Shown: one piece after another, positions 35,494 through 43,407 of the stretch
Position numbering within the stretch: the first letter of the stretch is position 1
Layout of the letters: every line of letters starts with the position of its first letter
Origin: Chondromyces crocatus
GTDB taxonomy: Bacteria > Myxococcota_A > Polyangia > Polyangiales > Polyangiaceae
Reading direction: 5' to 3'
Assembly: GCF_001189295.1 (NCBI RefSeq)
Contig: NZ_CP012159.1
Span: forward strand, 4,480,525-4,544,524
DNA length: 64,000 nucleotides
Translations under genes and position numbers: made by a program
Notes under the pieces: generated by a model
What the model was told of the DNA's origin: nothing
The model's input: only the letters and a program-made list of their open reading frames with translations
Database searches by the model: none

Positions 35494-36210
35494 TCAACGG
35501 AGGCCCAGCAGTGCGAGCCCCACGCAGAGCACCAGCGTGGTCGTCTCGATCCGTCGCGACCGCGTGGCGTTCAGGTGCTTGCGTGCGCGCTCACCGAGCA
35601 AGTTGCCTCCGAGCAGCGAGGCCGCGAGCATCGCCGAGGCCGCGAGCGTGGTTGCCGTCACCAGGCCACTCGCCCCGTACGCGAAGATGCGCCCCGCGTG
35701 CATCGCCGTGGTGGCCGCGGCGCCCGTCGCGACATACGCCGTCCCGGAGAGCCCCGTCGCCATCAGCACCGGCGCGAGCAGCAGACCGGCGCCACCCGAC
35801 GTGGCCGACGCGGCGCCGATGCCGAAGCCCGCCGGCGTGAGCAGCGCAGGCGGCGGCTGGAAGTGCAAGAGATCCAGCGCGCGCGCCACCGCGAGCGCCG
35901 TGCTGCCTGCGAGGAGCCAGGCGAGCACCGTGGAAGGAATCGACGACACCAGGACACCGCCGATGAGGCTCCCCGGGACCGCGCCGAGCGCGAACGCCTT
36001 GGCCGTGCGCCGATCCACGTCACTCCAGTAGCGGTACGCGCGGTGGAAGTTGCCGATGAACAAGGCCGGCGCCGTGATCGCCAGCGCCTCGGCCGGACTC
36101 ATGACGAGCGACAGCACCAGCAGGAGCAGCATGCCACCGCCCACCCCCGCGACGGTGGTCAGCGCCCCGGCCAGCACCCCGGAAGGAAGAAGAAGCGTCC
36201 AGAGCAGCAC
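35494..36210 (-). CDS. TauE/SafE-family sulfite/anion exporter-like membrane protein
   Basis: A 238-residue integral membrane protein. Hydrophobic helices alternate with short loops, and the family signature of glycine-rich helices is visible: LLPSGVLAGALTTVAGVGGGMLLLLVLSLV at the start, FIGNFHRAYRYW, LGAVPGSLIGGVLVSSIPSTVLAWLL and TPAGFGIGAASATSGGAGLLLAPVLMATGL. TauE/SafE proteins move sulfite, sulfoacetate or other organic anions. GTG 36210 was chosen because a perfect AGGAGG lies seven bases upstream; the longer frame starting at 36255 lacks one. A LysR gene is divergent and probably controls it. Confidence 0.86.
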   Translation of the reverse strand: MLLWTLLLPSGVLAGALTTVAGVGGGMLLLLVLSLVMSPAEALAITAPALFIGNFHRAYRYWSDVDRRTAKAFALGAVPGSLIGGVLVSSIPSTVLAWLLAGSTALAVARALDLLHFQPPPALLTPAGFGIGAASATSGGAGLLLAPVLMATGLSGTAYVATGAAATTAMHAGRIFAYGASGLVTATTLAASAMLAASLLGGNLLGERARKHLNATRSRRIETTTLVLCVGLALLGLR

Positions 36211-36260
36211 GTCGGCACCTCCTGTTCCCTCAAGAACTAGGAGCCGCGCCGTCATCCGGC

Positions 36261-36270
36261 CAATCGATTG
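36261..36270. promoter_or_regulatory. Perfect palindrome between tauE and the LysR gene (candidate operator)
   Basis: CAATCGATTG is a perfect 10-bp dyad, and the wider sequence CCAATCGATTGTTTGG also shows CCAA…TTGG symmetry. It lies 50 bp upstream of the tauE start and 27 bp upstream of the LysR start. AT-rich dyads of this kind in divergent LysR intergenic regions are common binding sites; the link is inferred. Confidence 0.45.
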
Positions 36271-36297
36271 TTTGGAACGCTGCTATCAACATCGCTG

Positions 36298-37128
36298 ATG
36301 CTGGACGAGCTGAAGCACTTCCTCCTCATCGTCGACCACGGCACGTTCACCGAGGCCGCGAGGCGGGCTCACCTGTCCCAGCCGGCCTTGACCGCCTCCG
36401 TGCACCGCCTCGAAGGCTGGTTCGGCGCGCGCCTTCTCTCGCGGGGACCCGGCGGAGCGGCCCCGACGGCGGCCGGCGCGGCGCTCGTGCCCCGGGCCAG
36501 GGCTGCCCTCGCTGCGGTGGAGGACGGTCGCCGCGCCGTCGCCGAGATCGAAGGATTGCACGCTGGCGAAGTGCGCCTCGGCGCGGGCGCGACGGCTTGC
36601 ACGTACTTCCTGCCGCCCGTCCTCGCGAAGTTCAGGGCCAAGCACCCCGCCGTCCGCTTCCTGCTCCGCGAAGCGACCGCCGACGAGGTGCTCTCCGCCT
36701 TGCACGAAGGCACCCTCGACCTCGGCCTCGTGGTCTCGGACGAGGGCGAACTCTGGCGCGAAGACGAGCTGATCCTCGTCGCCTCCCCCGCGCTCGCCTC
36801 CCCCGAACGAGCGCCCTTCGTCACGTTCGGCCGCGGCTCGTCGACGCGGACCCTCCTGGAGCAGCACTTCCCGGGCGCGCAGGTGGTGATGGAACTCGGC
36901 AGCATCGCGTCCGTGAAGGGCAACGTGCGTGCGGGCATCGGGATCGCCCTCGTCAGCCGCCAGGCCGTGGAGCACGACCTCTCCGTCGGCCGGCTCGTGG
37001 AGGTCCCTCACCCCGCGACCCCCATCGTGCGACCGCTACGGATCGTGCACCGCGGCCTCGACCGCCTCCCCCCCGCGGCGGCCAGACTGCGCGCGATGTT
37101 GCTCGCGCGGCGGCAGCCTTCCGGATAG
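36298..37128 (+). CDS. LysR-family transcriptional regulator
   Basis: The product has 276 residues. The N-terminal winged HTH is typical: LDELKHFLLIVDHGTFTEAARRAHLSQPALTASVHRLE…LFSR-like LLSRG. The effector domain (about 90-270) follows, with VRLGAGATACTYFLPPVLAKFRAKHPAVRFLL, ATADEVLSALHEGTLDLGLV and IASVKGNVRAGIGIALVSRQAV. ATG 36298 has no ribosome binding site and may be near-leaderless. It is divergent from the TauE-type exporter, the usual arrangement for a regulator and its target. The effector is probably the exported anion or a precursor. Confidence 0.92.
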   Translation: MLDELKHFLLIVDHGTFTEAARRAHLSQPALTASVHRLEGWFGARLLSRGPGGAAPTAAGAALVPRARAALAAVEDGRRAVAEIEGLHAGEVRLGAGATACTYFLPPVLAKFRAKHPAVRFLLREATADEVLSALHEGTLDLGLVVSDEGELWREDELILVASPALASPERAPFVTFGRGSSTRTLLEQHFPGAQVVMELGSIASVKGNVRAGIGIALVSRQAVEHDLSVGRLVEVPHPATPIVRPLRIVHRGLDRLPPAAARLRAMLLARRQPSG

Positions 37129-37141
37129 CGTCGAGAGCACC

Positions 37142-39094
37142 GTGAGAATCGCTCATCGAACCCGGTTTGCCATGCTGATCGCGCCGGCGATCGTGGGGTG
37201 TGGGCTGGAGAGCCTGGGCCCCGAGCCGCTGCAACTCGAGCCGGGCTGCAACCCGCTCACCACCAGCGAAGAGTGCCTCTACCCTTACCCCAGCGCGTTC
37301 GTGCAGCGCGACGACGCGTCGAGCCCCACGGGCGTGCGGATGAACTTCGACGCCCAGAAGCTCCCCCTCCGCGGCGGCGTGACCCCGCTGGACGTCACCC
37401 CCTACAACGCGGCGGACGGCGTCTCCCCCGTCTCCTCGATCCTCCTCCACTTCGGCCGCGAGATCGACACCGAGCCCCTCCCGAACCAGCACGAGCTCGA
37501 CCAGTCCATCCGCGACGACTGCCCCATCGCGCTCATCGACCAGCAGACCGGCGCGCGCGTCCCCTTCTTCGCCGAGATGGACCGCAACGCCAAGGACGAC
37601 CAGATCGACCGCTCCGCGCTCATCCTGCGCCCCGTCGCCCCGATGGAGATGGGCCACCGGCACGTCGTGCTCGTGCGCCGCGGCCTCAAGGACACCGCGG
37701 GCAAGGAGATCGAGCCCACCGCCGCCTTCAAGGCCCTGGTGAGCGGCGAGAGCACGAGCAGCAAGGACCTGGAGGCCCTGCGCCCCCGCTACGAAAGCAT
37801 CTTCACCCTCGCGGAGAGCTCGGGCTTCACCTCGGGCGAGCTGCTCACCGCCTTCGACTTCATGGTCGCCAGCCGCGACTTCGTGCTCGGCCCCATCCTC
37901 AGCATGCGCGAGCGCGCCCTGGAGATGGTGGGCACCACCGGGCTCCCCTACAAGATCACCGAGATCCAGGAGGACCCCAACGAGCACATGGCGAAGATCG
38001 TCTTCGGCGAGTTCGAGGTCCCCACCTTCCTGCGCGACGACGACAGCATCGAGCACGACGCCGACCACGTCCCCGTGCTCCAGACCCCGAACAAATCCTA
38101 CCCCTTCACCCTGCTCGTCCCGAAGAAGGCCGCCGACGGCCCGCTCCCGCTCGTCGTGCTCGGCCACGGCATCTTCGGCTCGGGCCGCTCCTTCCTGACC
38201 AGCGGTGGCGACGGCGCCGCCATCCAGCAGATCGCCAACGATCAGGGCGCCGTGGTGATCGCCACCGACTGGATCGGCCTCTCCGAGAACGACCTCGAGC
38301 GCCTCATCCAGATCGCCGACAGCCTCGACAAGATCCACCTCGTCACCGACCGCCTCCAGCAGGGCATCATCAACGCCCTCGCGCTCACCCGCCTGGCGCG
38401 CGGCGCCCTCAAGGACGACGCGCAGGTGAAGCCGACGGACGGCCCCCTGCTCGACCTCGACCAGACCTACTACTGGGGCGCGAGCCTCGGCGGCATCCAG
38501 GGCTCGTCCTTCATCTCGCTCTCCCCCGACATCGCGCGCGCGGCCTTCGGCGTCCCCGGATCGGCGTGGAGCACCATGATCTCCCGGTCGAGCGTCTTCC
38601 CGCCCATCAAGGTCTTCCTCCAGCCGCACTACCCCGACCCGCTCGACTTCCTCTTCGGCGTCACCCTCATCCAGGCGCGCTTCGACCACAGCGACCCGGT
38701 CAACGTCTCGCGCCTCATGTTCCGCGAGCCGCTCCCCGACGCCCCGCCCGGCCGGCTCGTCGTCTTGCAAGAAGCCATCGGCGACTCCCAGGTGCCGAAC
38801 CTCACCACCGAGATCCTCGCCCGCGCCATGGGCGTGAAGCAGCTCTCGCCCCCCGTGTACGACGTCTTCGGCCTGGAGCAGGTCACCTCACCGACGACCT
38901 CCTCCGCCCTCGCCCAGTACCGCATGGCGAACTACGACAAGCCTGCGCCCCCCGAGGAAAACCTCCCGCCTTCGGAAGACAACGGGGTGCACCATGACAT
39001 GAACTTCCTGCCCAACGTGCACCAGCAGATCTTCCAGCTCTGGCTCGGAGGAGAAATCCGTCAGTTCTGTGACGGCCCCTGTGATCCCGACTGA
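37142..39094 (+). CDS. Exported alpha/beta-hydrolase-like lipoprotein
   Basis: The product has 650 residues. From GTG 37142 the signal peptide is VRIAHRTRFAMLIAPAIVGC (lipobox IVGC). The next 290 residues contain PYPSAFVQRDD, GVSPVSSILLHFGREIDTE and VVLVRRGLKD. That resembles the N-terminal part of bacterial lipase/Ig-like-insert proteins. The catalytic-looking part starts FTLLVPKKAADGPLPLVVLGHGIFGSG (oxyanion region), then a nucleophile elbow GASLGG (Ser in YYWGASLGGIQGSSF) and a late VHHDMNF or VHQQIF as possible His. A cell-surface esterase or lipase is plausible but not proven. Confidence 0.72.
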   Translation: MRIAHRTRFAMLIAPAIVGCGLESLGPEPLQLEPGCNPLTTSEECLYPYPSAFVQRDDASSPTGVRMNFDAQKLPLRGGVTPLDVTPYNAADGVSPVSSILLHFGREIDTEPLPNQHELDQSIRDDCPIALIDQQTGARVPFFAEMDRNAKDDQIDRSALILRPVAPMEMGHRHVVLVRRGLKDTAGKEIEPTAAFKALVSGESTSSKDLEALRPRYESIFTLAESSGFTSGELLTAFDFMVASRDFVLGPILSMRERALEMVGTTGLPYKITEIQEDPNEHMAKIVFGEFEVPTFLRDDDSIEHDADHVPVLQTPNKSYPFTLLVPKKAADGPLPLVVLGHGIFGSGRSFLTSGGDGAAIQQIANDQGAVVIATDWIGLSENDLERLIQIADSLDKIHLVTDRLQQGIINALALTRLARGALKDDAQVKPTDGPLLDLDQTYYWGASLGGIQGSSFISLSPDIARAAFGVPGSAWSTMISRSSVFPPIKVFLQPHYPDPLDFLFGVTLIQARFDHSDPVNVSRLMFREPLPDAPPGRLVVLQEAIGDSQVPNLTTEILARAMGVKQLSPPVYDVFGLEQVTSPTTSSALAQYRMANYDKPAPPEENLPPSEDNGVHHDMNFLPNVHQQIFQLWLGGEIRQFCDGPCDPD

Positions 39095-39153
39095 CGCCCT
39101 TCCACCGATCCGGGGTATGCTCTGGGCCTCCTACACCTACGGAGTTCCACCCC

Positions 39154-40404
39154 ATGCGCATCTCCCCTTCAGGGCGTTTCGCCCTCACTTCTCTTCTGAT
39201 CTCTGCTGGCTGCGCAGCGTTCGTCGCTTGCAGCGCCGTGGGCGGTGACAACGGCTTCGGCCCGAGCGGTGGCAACCCCTCGGGGGCCGGCGGGGGCGGC
39301 ACGGGCGGCGACGACATCAACCTCACCAGCGGCGCGGGCGGCAGCGCGGGCGGCCCGCTGACCAGCGAGCCCTCCTGCGTGGGCGTCGACCCGAACATCG
39401 ACAACGACGGCGACGGCTGGACCGGCGCGGCGGGCGACTGCAACGACTGCACCGCGCAGATGAACCCCGGCGCCATGGACTACCCGGGCAACAACATCGA
39501 CGAGGACTGCAACGGCTTCGTCGACGACAACCCGACCTCCTGCGACACGGGCCTGCCGCTCACCGGCGACGCGCGTACCGGCGCCAGGGCGATGGGCTTC
39601 TGCAAAGAAGCCGTCGGCCAGTCCTGGGGCCTCCTCGACGCGCAGTGGGTGACCTCGGACGGGCAGCCCCGCAACTCCACCTCGTTCAACCTCGGCTACG
39701 GCATCCTCTCCGGCTTCGGTCCCACCGTGCAGCCCCAGGAAGGCCAGCGGCTCCTCGCGCTGTCGTCCGGCACCGCGCGTCAGCCCTCCGACAACGGCTA
39801 CCGCTCCCCCATGGGCTACGACAAGGGCTACAGCACGCCCGCCCCTCCCGGTTACCCGAAGGAGTCGCCCGCGTGCCCGGGCGTCGTGACCGGCACGCCT
39901 TACGACTCTGCGGCCCTCCGCGTCGTCGTCCGCACCCCGACCAACTCCAAGTCCCTGCGCTTCAAGCTCAACTTCTACACGTACGAGTTCCCCGAGTACG
40001 TGTGCGACGAGTACAACGACTTCTTCGTGGCGATGCTCACCCCGCAGCTCGCCAACACGCCGGACGCGAACATCTCCTTCGACGGCCAGGGCAACACCAT
40101 CAGCGTCAACGCCGGCTTCCTCCAGGTCTGCCACCCGCAGTTCGCTGGCGGCCGCAACTTCCCGTGCCCCCTCGGTCCTGGGCAGCTCGCCGGCACCGGC
40201 TTCGACTTCGTGAACAACAGCGCCGCCACCGGCTGGCTCCAGACCACGGCGCCCATCGAGAACCCCGGCCAGGAGATCACCCTGCTCTTCACCATCTGGG
40301 ACTCGGGTGACGGCGTGCTCGACTCGACCGTCCTCCTCGACGACTTCGCCTTCGAAGCCGTCCCGGCCGACACCGAGACCCAGCCCGTCCCGCCGCCCCA
40401 GTAG
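39154..40404 (+). CDS. MopE-like metal-binding motif protein with choice-of-anchor L type domain (lipoprotein)
   Basis: The product has 416 residues with a signal peptide (SLLISAGCAAFVACSAVGG) and a lipobox VAC. A Gly/Ser linker precedes one MopE-type repeat: DPNIDNDGDGWTGAAGDCNDC…NPGAMDYPGNNIDEDCNGFVDDN (about 75-125). Its Asp/Cys ladder resembles the putative metal-binding motifs of MopE and many myxobacterial surface proteins. The C-terminal 250 residues look like a choice-of-anchor L domain (GILSGFGPTVQPQEG, LRFKLNFYTYEFPEYVCDEYNDFFVAML, LLFTIWDSGDGVLDSTVLLDDFAFEA). GGAG lies nine bases before the ATG. It is probably a secreted or surface protein; its role is unknown. Confidence 0.8.
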   Translation: MRISPSGRFALTSLLISAGCAAFVACSAVGGDNGFGPSGGNPSGAGGGGTGGDDINLTSGAGGSAGGPLTSEPSCVGVDPNIDNDGDGWTGAAGDCNDCTAQMNPGAMDYPGNNIDEDCNGFVDDNPTSCDTGLPLTGDARTGARAMGFCKEAVGQSWGLLDAQWVTSDGQPRNSTSFNLGYGILSGFGPTVQPQEGQRLLALSSGTARQPSDNGYRSPMGYDKGYSTPAPPGYPKESPACPGVVTGTPYDSAALRVVVRTPTNSKSLRFKLNFYTYEFPEYVCDEYNDFFVAMLTPQLANTPDANISFDGQGNTISVNAGFLQVCHPQFAGGRNFPCPLGPGQLAGTGFDFVNNSAATGWLQTTAPIENPGQEITLLFTIWDSGDGVLDSTVLLDDFAFEAVPADTETQPVPPPQ

Positions 40405-40414
40405 CCCCTCGCCC

Positions 40415-40867
40415 TCACACCCGCCGTCGCCTCAGCCGACGCCGCGCGAGCCGCTCCTTCCCCACCCCAGCTCCCCCCGTGATGCCGTCCTCCCTCGCAG
40501 GAGGCGGCATCCCCTCGTGCGACGCGCTCGATTCGTGGGACGCGCTCGTGCTCGTCTGCGGCGCCTTCGCCAGCGCCTCGTGGGACGCGCTCGTGCTCGT
40601 CTGCGGCGCCTTCGCCAGCGCCTCGTGGGACGCGCTCGTGCTCGTCTGCGGCGCCTTCGCCAGCTCGTCTCGTTTGTCGGCGGGCAACTTCCAGCGCGAG
40701 ATGGTGCCGGGCATGGCCCCGCTGGAGACGCGGCATCGGGGACACCAGCGCACGTGGTCCCAGGAGATGTCCTCCAGGCCCAGCTCTCGCAGCCGTCGCC
40801 GCTCCCAGGCGCGCGCCTCCGAGGAGAGCCCAGCGCAGGTGTGACCCCGCCGATCGCGACCCACCAT
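40415..40867 (-). CDS. Unknown protein with Cys motif and three 15-residue repeats
   Basis: The product has 150 residues. AGGAGG lies four bases before ATG 40867, the strongest ribosome binding site nearby, so the gene is probably real. The N-terminal part has GHTCAGLSSEARAWERRRLREL and HVRWCPRCRVSSGAM, with a CPRC pair suggesting a zinc knuckle. It then has three copies of a 15-residue unit (ALAKAPQTSTSASHE) encoded by a 45-bp tandem repeat, and a basic tail. No family is recognised. It overlaps no other gene and converges on the MopE-like gene. Confidence 0.6.
   Translation of the reverse strand: MVGRDRRGHTCAGLSSEARAWERRRLRELGLEDISWDHVRWCPRCRVSSGAMPGTISRWKLPADKRDELAKAPQTSTSASHEALAKAPQTSTSASHEALAKAPQTSTSASHESSASHEGMPPPAREDGITGGAGVGKERLARRRLRRRRV
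40533..40667. repeat. 45-bp tandem repeat within the 40415-40867 gene
   Basis: Three units, each beginning TCGTGGGACGCGCTCGTGCT, lie at 40533, 40578 and 40623. The first two are essentially identical; the third diverges at its end. Being 45 bp, they keep the reading frame of the gene they lie in. Confidence 0.9.
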
Positions 40868-41066
40868 CGATCCTCCTGTCCAAAACCGCAACACGCGGCC
40901 CTATCAGGATCTATTACGGCGAGCGCTCCTCGGTTACCGCCGGACCGAGATCATTTTGCCGGTGCGATGGCATTGCATCTGACGGGACAGATTTCTCGCT
41001 TCTCCTCACACCCCACATCATTCGCCCCCAACGTGCCTTCGTGGAGCGTCGTCATCGCTGCATGAC

Positions 41067-41215
41067 GCGCGTCACCGCCCACGGCGCGTCACCGCCCACG
41101 GCGCGTCACCGCCTGCGGCGCGTCACCGCCTACGGCGCGTCACCACGCACGGTGCGTCACTTCCCACAGCGCGCGTCACCACGCACGGTGCATCACCACC
41201 TCCGGCGCATCAGCC
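41067..41215. repeat. Degenerate 18-bp tandem repeat
   Basis: Units resembling GCGCGTCACCGCCCACGG repeat about eight times with increasing divergence. They fill much of the 398-bp gene-free stretch 40868-41265, in which no gene is recognised. They lie just after the soxR stop on the minus strand. Confidence 0.8.
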
Positions 41216-41265
41216 TCGCGGCGCGCATCATCGCTGCACAGCGCGCCTTTCGCTCCCCGGCTCCG

Positions 41266-41739
41266 TCATCCCTCGACGGAAGACGCGCACGTCCCCCCAT
41301 CGCAAGCCTTCGCGCAGAGCCATCGCCTCGGCCCGCTCCCCTCCTTGGCGAGCACGTCGTACGGGTTGGCGAGCCGGCAGTGATCCAGGGACAGACAGCC
41401 GCATCCGATGCACTCGGTCAGCTCGTCGCGTAGCCGCTGGAGGGTGACGATGCGCTCGTCGAGTTCTGCGCGCCACGCCTTCGACAGCCGCTCCCAGTCC
41501 TCGGTCGTCGGCGTCCGGCGATCCGGCAGCTTCGCGAGCGCGTCCCGGATGACGCTCAGCGGGATGCCCACGCGCTGTGACACCCGGATGAACGCGACCC
41601 GCCGCAACGTCTCGCGCGCATAGCGCCGCTGGTTGCCCGAGGTGCGCCGGCTGTGGATGAGCCCTTCGGCCTCGTAGAACCGGAGCGCCGAGACGGCCAC
41701 GCCGCTCCGCTCCGCGAGCTGTCCCACCGTGAGTTCCAT
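41266..41739 (-). CDS. soxR: SoxR redox-sensing MerR-family regulator
   Basis: The product has 157 residues. The HTH is MELTVGQLAERSGVAVSALRFYEAEGLI, a MerR-type winged helix. A dimerisation helix follows (about 80-115). The C-terminal cluster ligands CIGCGCLSLDHC (C-x2-C-x-C-x5-C) bind a [2Fe-2S] centre. These are the hallmark of SoxR, a sensor of redox-cycling compounds and nitric oxide. Alternative ATG 41751 adds four residues; ATG 41739 was chosen because it matches the SoxR N-terminus. The next gene is divergent across a SoxR-type promoter, so this protein probably activates it. Some extra C-terminal Cys residues (CAKACDGGTC) are unusual and could be additional redox sites. Confidence 0.95.
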   Translation of the reverse strand: MELTVGQLAERSGVAVSALRFYEAEGLIHSRRTSGNQRRYARETLRRVAFIRVSQRVGIPLSVIRDALAKLPDRRTPTTEDWERLSKAWRAELDERIVTLQRLRDELTECIGCGCLSLDHCRLANPYDVLAKEGSGPRRWLCAKACDGGTCASSVEG

Positions 41740-41787
41740 GCCTGCCTGCATGACGTTTTTCCCGCACCACCCGCCACCCGGCGGCCC

Positions 41788-41818
41788 TTGACCTCAAGTT
41801 TACTTGAGGTCCTACGGT
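41788..41818 (+). promoter_or_regulatory. SoxR-controlled promoter with overlapping dyad
   Basis: TTGACC at 41788-41793 and TACGGT at 41813-41818 are the -35 and -10 elements, separated by 19 bp, the elongated spacing typical of MerR-family promoters. Filling the spacer is a perfect dyad GACCTCAAGT-TT-ACTTGAGGTC (arms 41790-41799 and 41802-41811). It closely matches the known SoxR box CCTCAAGT…ACTTGAGG. It faces the FMN reductase gene. Confidence 0.92.
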
Positions 41819-41890
41819 GAGCCCATGCCTCCCTGAAAACGAGCCACCGGCTCGGAGGGGACGCTCGTGCCATCGAAAGGAGTTTCCCCC

Positions 41891-42502
41891 ATGAACGACG
41901 ACACCTCGCTCACCATCGGCGTCATCCTGGCGAGCCTGCGCGAGGGCAGGATGGGCGCGGTCTTCGCCGACTGGATCGCCGATGTACTCGCCCGCCGCGA
42001 GGGCATCACGCCCGAGATCCTCGACCTGCGTGACTGGGCCTTCGCTCCCTTCGGACAGGACACCGTGGCGGGAGCGCGTGACGCTCCCCTGCCTGGCCCT
42101 TCGCTCGAAGAGCGCTGGCGGGCGACGATCGCGCGCCTGGACGCCTTCATCATCGTCACGCCGGAGTTCAACCACGGCTACCCGGGCAACCTGAAGAACG
42201 CGCTCGACGTGGTGGGCACCCCCTGGAGCCACAAGCCCGTCAGCTTCGTGGGCTACGGCTACTCGGCGGCCGGCGCGAGGGCGGTGGAGCAGCTCCGCCT
42301 CGTGGCCATCGAGCTGCGGATGGTGCCCATCCGTGACGAGCTCGACATGCGCCTCGGCGGGTACGCTGCCGACGCGCGCGGCGTGCCCGTGGAGCCAGGC
42401 ATCCTGCGGCAAGCCGAGAAGCTCACCGACGAGCTGTCGTGGTTCGGGCGGCTGCTGCGCGAAGGTCGGCAGCGCCGAGGCGCCGAGGCGACGGCGCGCT
42501 GA
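41891..42502 (+). CDS. NADPH-dependent FMN reductase, SoxR-regulated
   Basis: A 203-residue flavodoxin-like protein. Segments TIGVILASLREGRMGAVFADWIAD, DLRDWAFAPFG and FIIVTPEFNHGYPGNLKNALD (family signature PEYN-like as PEFN) match NADPH-dependent FMN reductases (ChrR/SsuE-type). They reduce FMN or quinones and chromate. GPSLEERWRATIARLD and FVGYGYSAAGARAVEQLR are also conserved. AGGAG lies a few bases upstream of ATG 41891, within the SoxR-driven transcript. Most SoxR targets in non-enteric bacteria include quinone or flavin reductases, which supports the assignment. Confidence 0.9.
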   Translation: MNDDTSLTIGVILASLREGRMGAVFADWIADVLARREGITPEILDLRDWAFAPFGQDTVAGARDAPLPGPSLEERWRATIARLDAFIIVTPEFNHGYPGNLKNALDVVGTPWSHKPVSFVGYGYSAAGARAVEQLRLVAIELRMVPIRDELDMRLGGYAADARGVPVEPGILRQAEKLTDELSWFGRLLREGRQRRGAEATAR

Positions 42503-42608
42503 CGCGAGGGGGCGACGGAGGGACGTGGGGATGAGGCGACCCCCCGGGAGATCAGGGGGCACGCCGGGGCGAGGACGTCAGGCCAGGAAGGCGACGCCAC
42601 GCAGGGTC

Positions 42609-42650
42609 GGGCCACCCGGGTCGAGGGTGAGCAACGTCACCGGGTGGCCC
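42609..42650. other. Perfect 11-bp inverted repeat downstream of the FMN reductase
   Basis: GGGCCACCCGG (42609-42619) and CCGGGTGGCCC (42640-42650) pair perfectly around a 20-nt loop, about 107 bp after the reductase stop. No T-run follows, so it is not a standard terminator. It lies just before the 42-bp repeat array. Confidence 0.5.
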
Positions 42651-42689
42651 TGGAGGAGGCCACGCCTCCGGCGAATCTCGCCCGTCAGC

Positions 42690-42930
42690 GCGTCGGGGCG
42701 AGCGTTGCACTGGAGCAAATCGCTCGCCGAAGTTTCGGGACGAGCGTTGCACTGGAGCAAACAGCTTGCCGAAGTTTCGGGGCGAGCGTTGCACCTGAGC
42801 AAACAGCTCGCCGAAGTTTCGGGGCGAGCGTTGCACTGGAGCAAACAGCTTGCCGAAGTTTCGGGACGTGCGTTGCACTGGAGCAAACCGCTCGCCGAAA
42901 CGTCGGGACGCGCGTTGCGTCAGTGCAACG
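42690..42930. repeat. 42-bp tandem repeat, locus B (five full units plus flanks)
   Basis: Full units start with GCAAA at 42715, 42757, 42799, 42841 and 42883, exactly 42 bp apart, with a partial unit before them. The core is CGCCGAAGTTTCGGG followed by GCGTTGCACTGGA. Each unit has a TTGC…GCAA dyad and a CCGAA…TTCGG dyad. The array ends TGCAACGGTCTCCCC, nearly the same end as locus A (9181-9440). Apart from this array, 42503-43062 shows no recognisable gene. Confidence 0.9.
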
Positions 42931-43062
42931 GTCTCCCCGACAGCGCGCCGGTCAGGTTTCCTGCAAATCCGGCCTCGTCGACGGAAGACGGGACCCCCAT
43001 GCCGCCCTATCCACCCGGGCTGCCCGAGCGCGTGGGGTCCGTGGGTCCGCTGGCGTCCGTCC

Positions 43063-43407
43063 GTGGCAGCAGGCGGCGACCTTCCGAGCAAGGTGGGCGA
43101 CGGAGGTGTCCACCGGCGGAGGTTCGCTCTCGTGGGCTGGACGCCAGACGCCCTGCTCCGCGTCGGCACCCTGGCCGTCGATGGAGACGGGACGTACGCT
43201 GTGAGGCCCGAAGACGCGAGCGTTCGGCGTGTCGCACCCCGGCACCTGGAGGACACCGCGCTGCCCGAAGGCGTGGTCCCCACGCTCGCTCCCTGGTGGA
43301 ATCAGCGTACCGTGGACGGAGAAGGAGCCGAGGGGTCCGTGAGCACGATGTGGCTGTACGACCGGCTGGCCATCTGGCAAAATTCTGAGAACCGGAGGGG
43401 GTTTTGA
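43063..43407 (+). CDS. Possible gene remnant upstream of the CRISPR leader
   Basis: From GTG 43063 this frame codes about 114 residues with a GC-rich third position typical of the window: FALVGWTPDALLRVGTLAVD, DASVRRVAPRHLED, MWLYDRLAIWQNSENRRGF. The frame upstream of about 43065 is noncoding in style, but the neighbouring frame from about 43000 (MPPYPPGLPERVGSVGPLAS) looks coding and could be the same gene before a frameshift. No family is recognised. It ends inside the left arm region of the CRISPR leader, whose first dyad arm overlaps its last codons. Confidence 0.3.
   Translation: MAAGGDLPSKVGDGGVHRRRFALVGWTPDALLRVGTLAVDGDGTYAVRPEDASVRRVAPRHLEDTALPEGVVPTLAPWWNQRTVDGEGAEGSVSTMWLYDRLAIWQNSENRRGF

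Noticed and set aside
42333-43388. Open frame across the reductase end and locus B repeats
   Set aside because: It runs through the reductase in another frame and the repeat array; no start or domain support.
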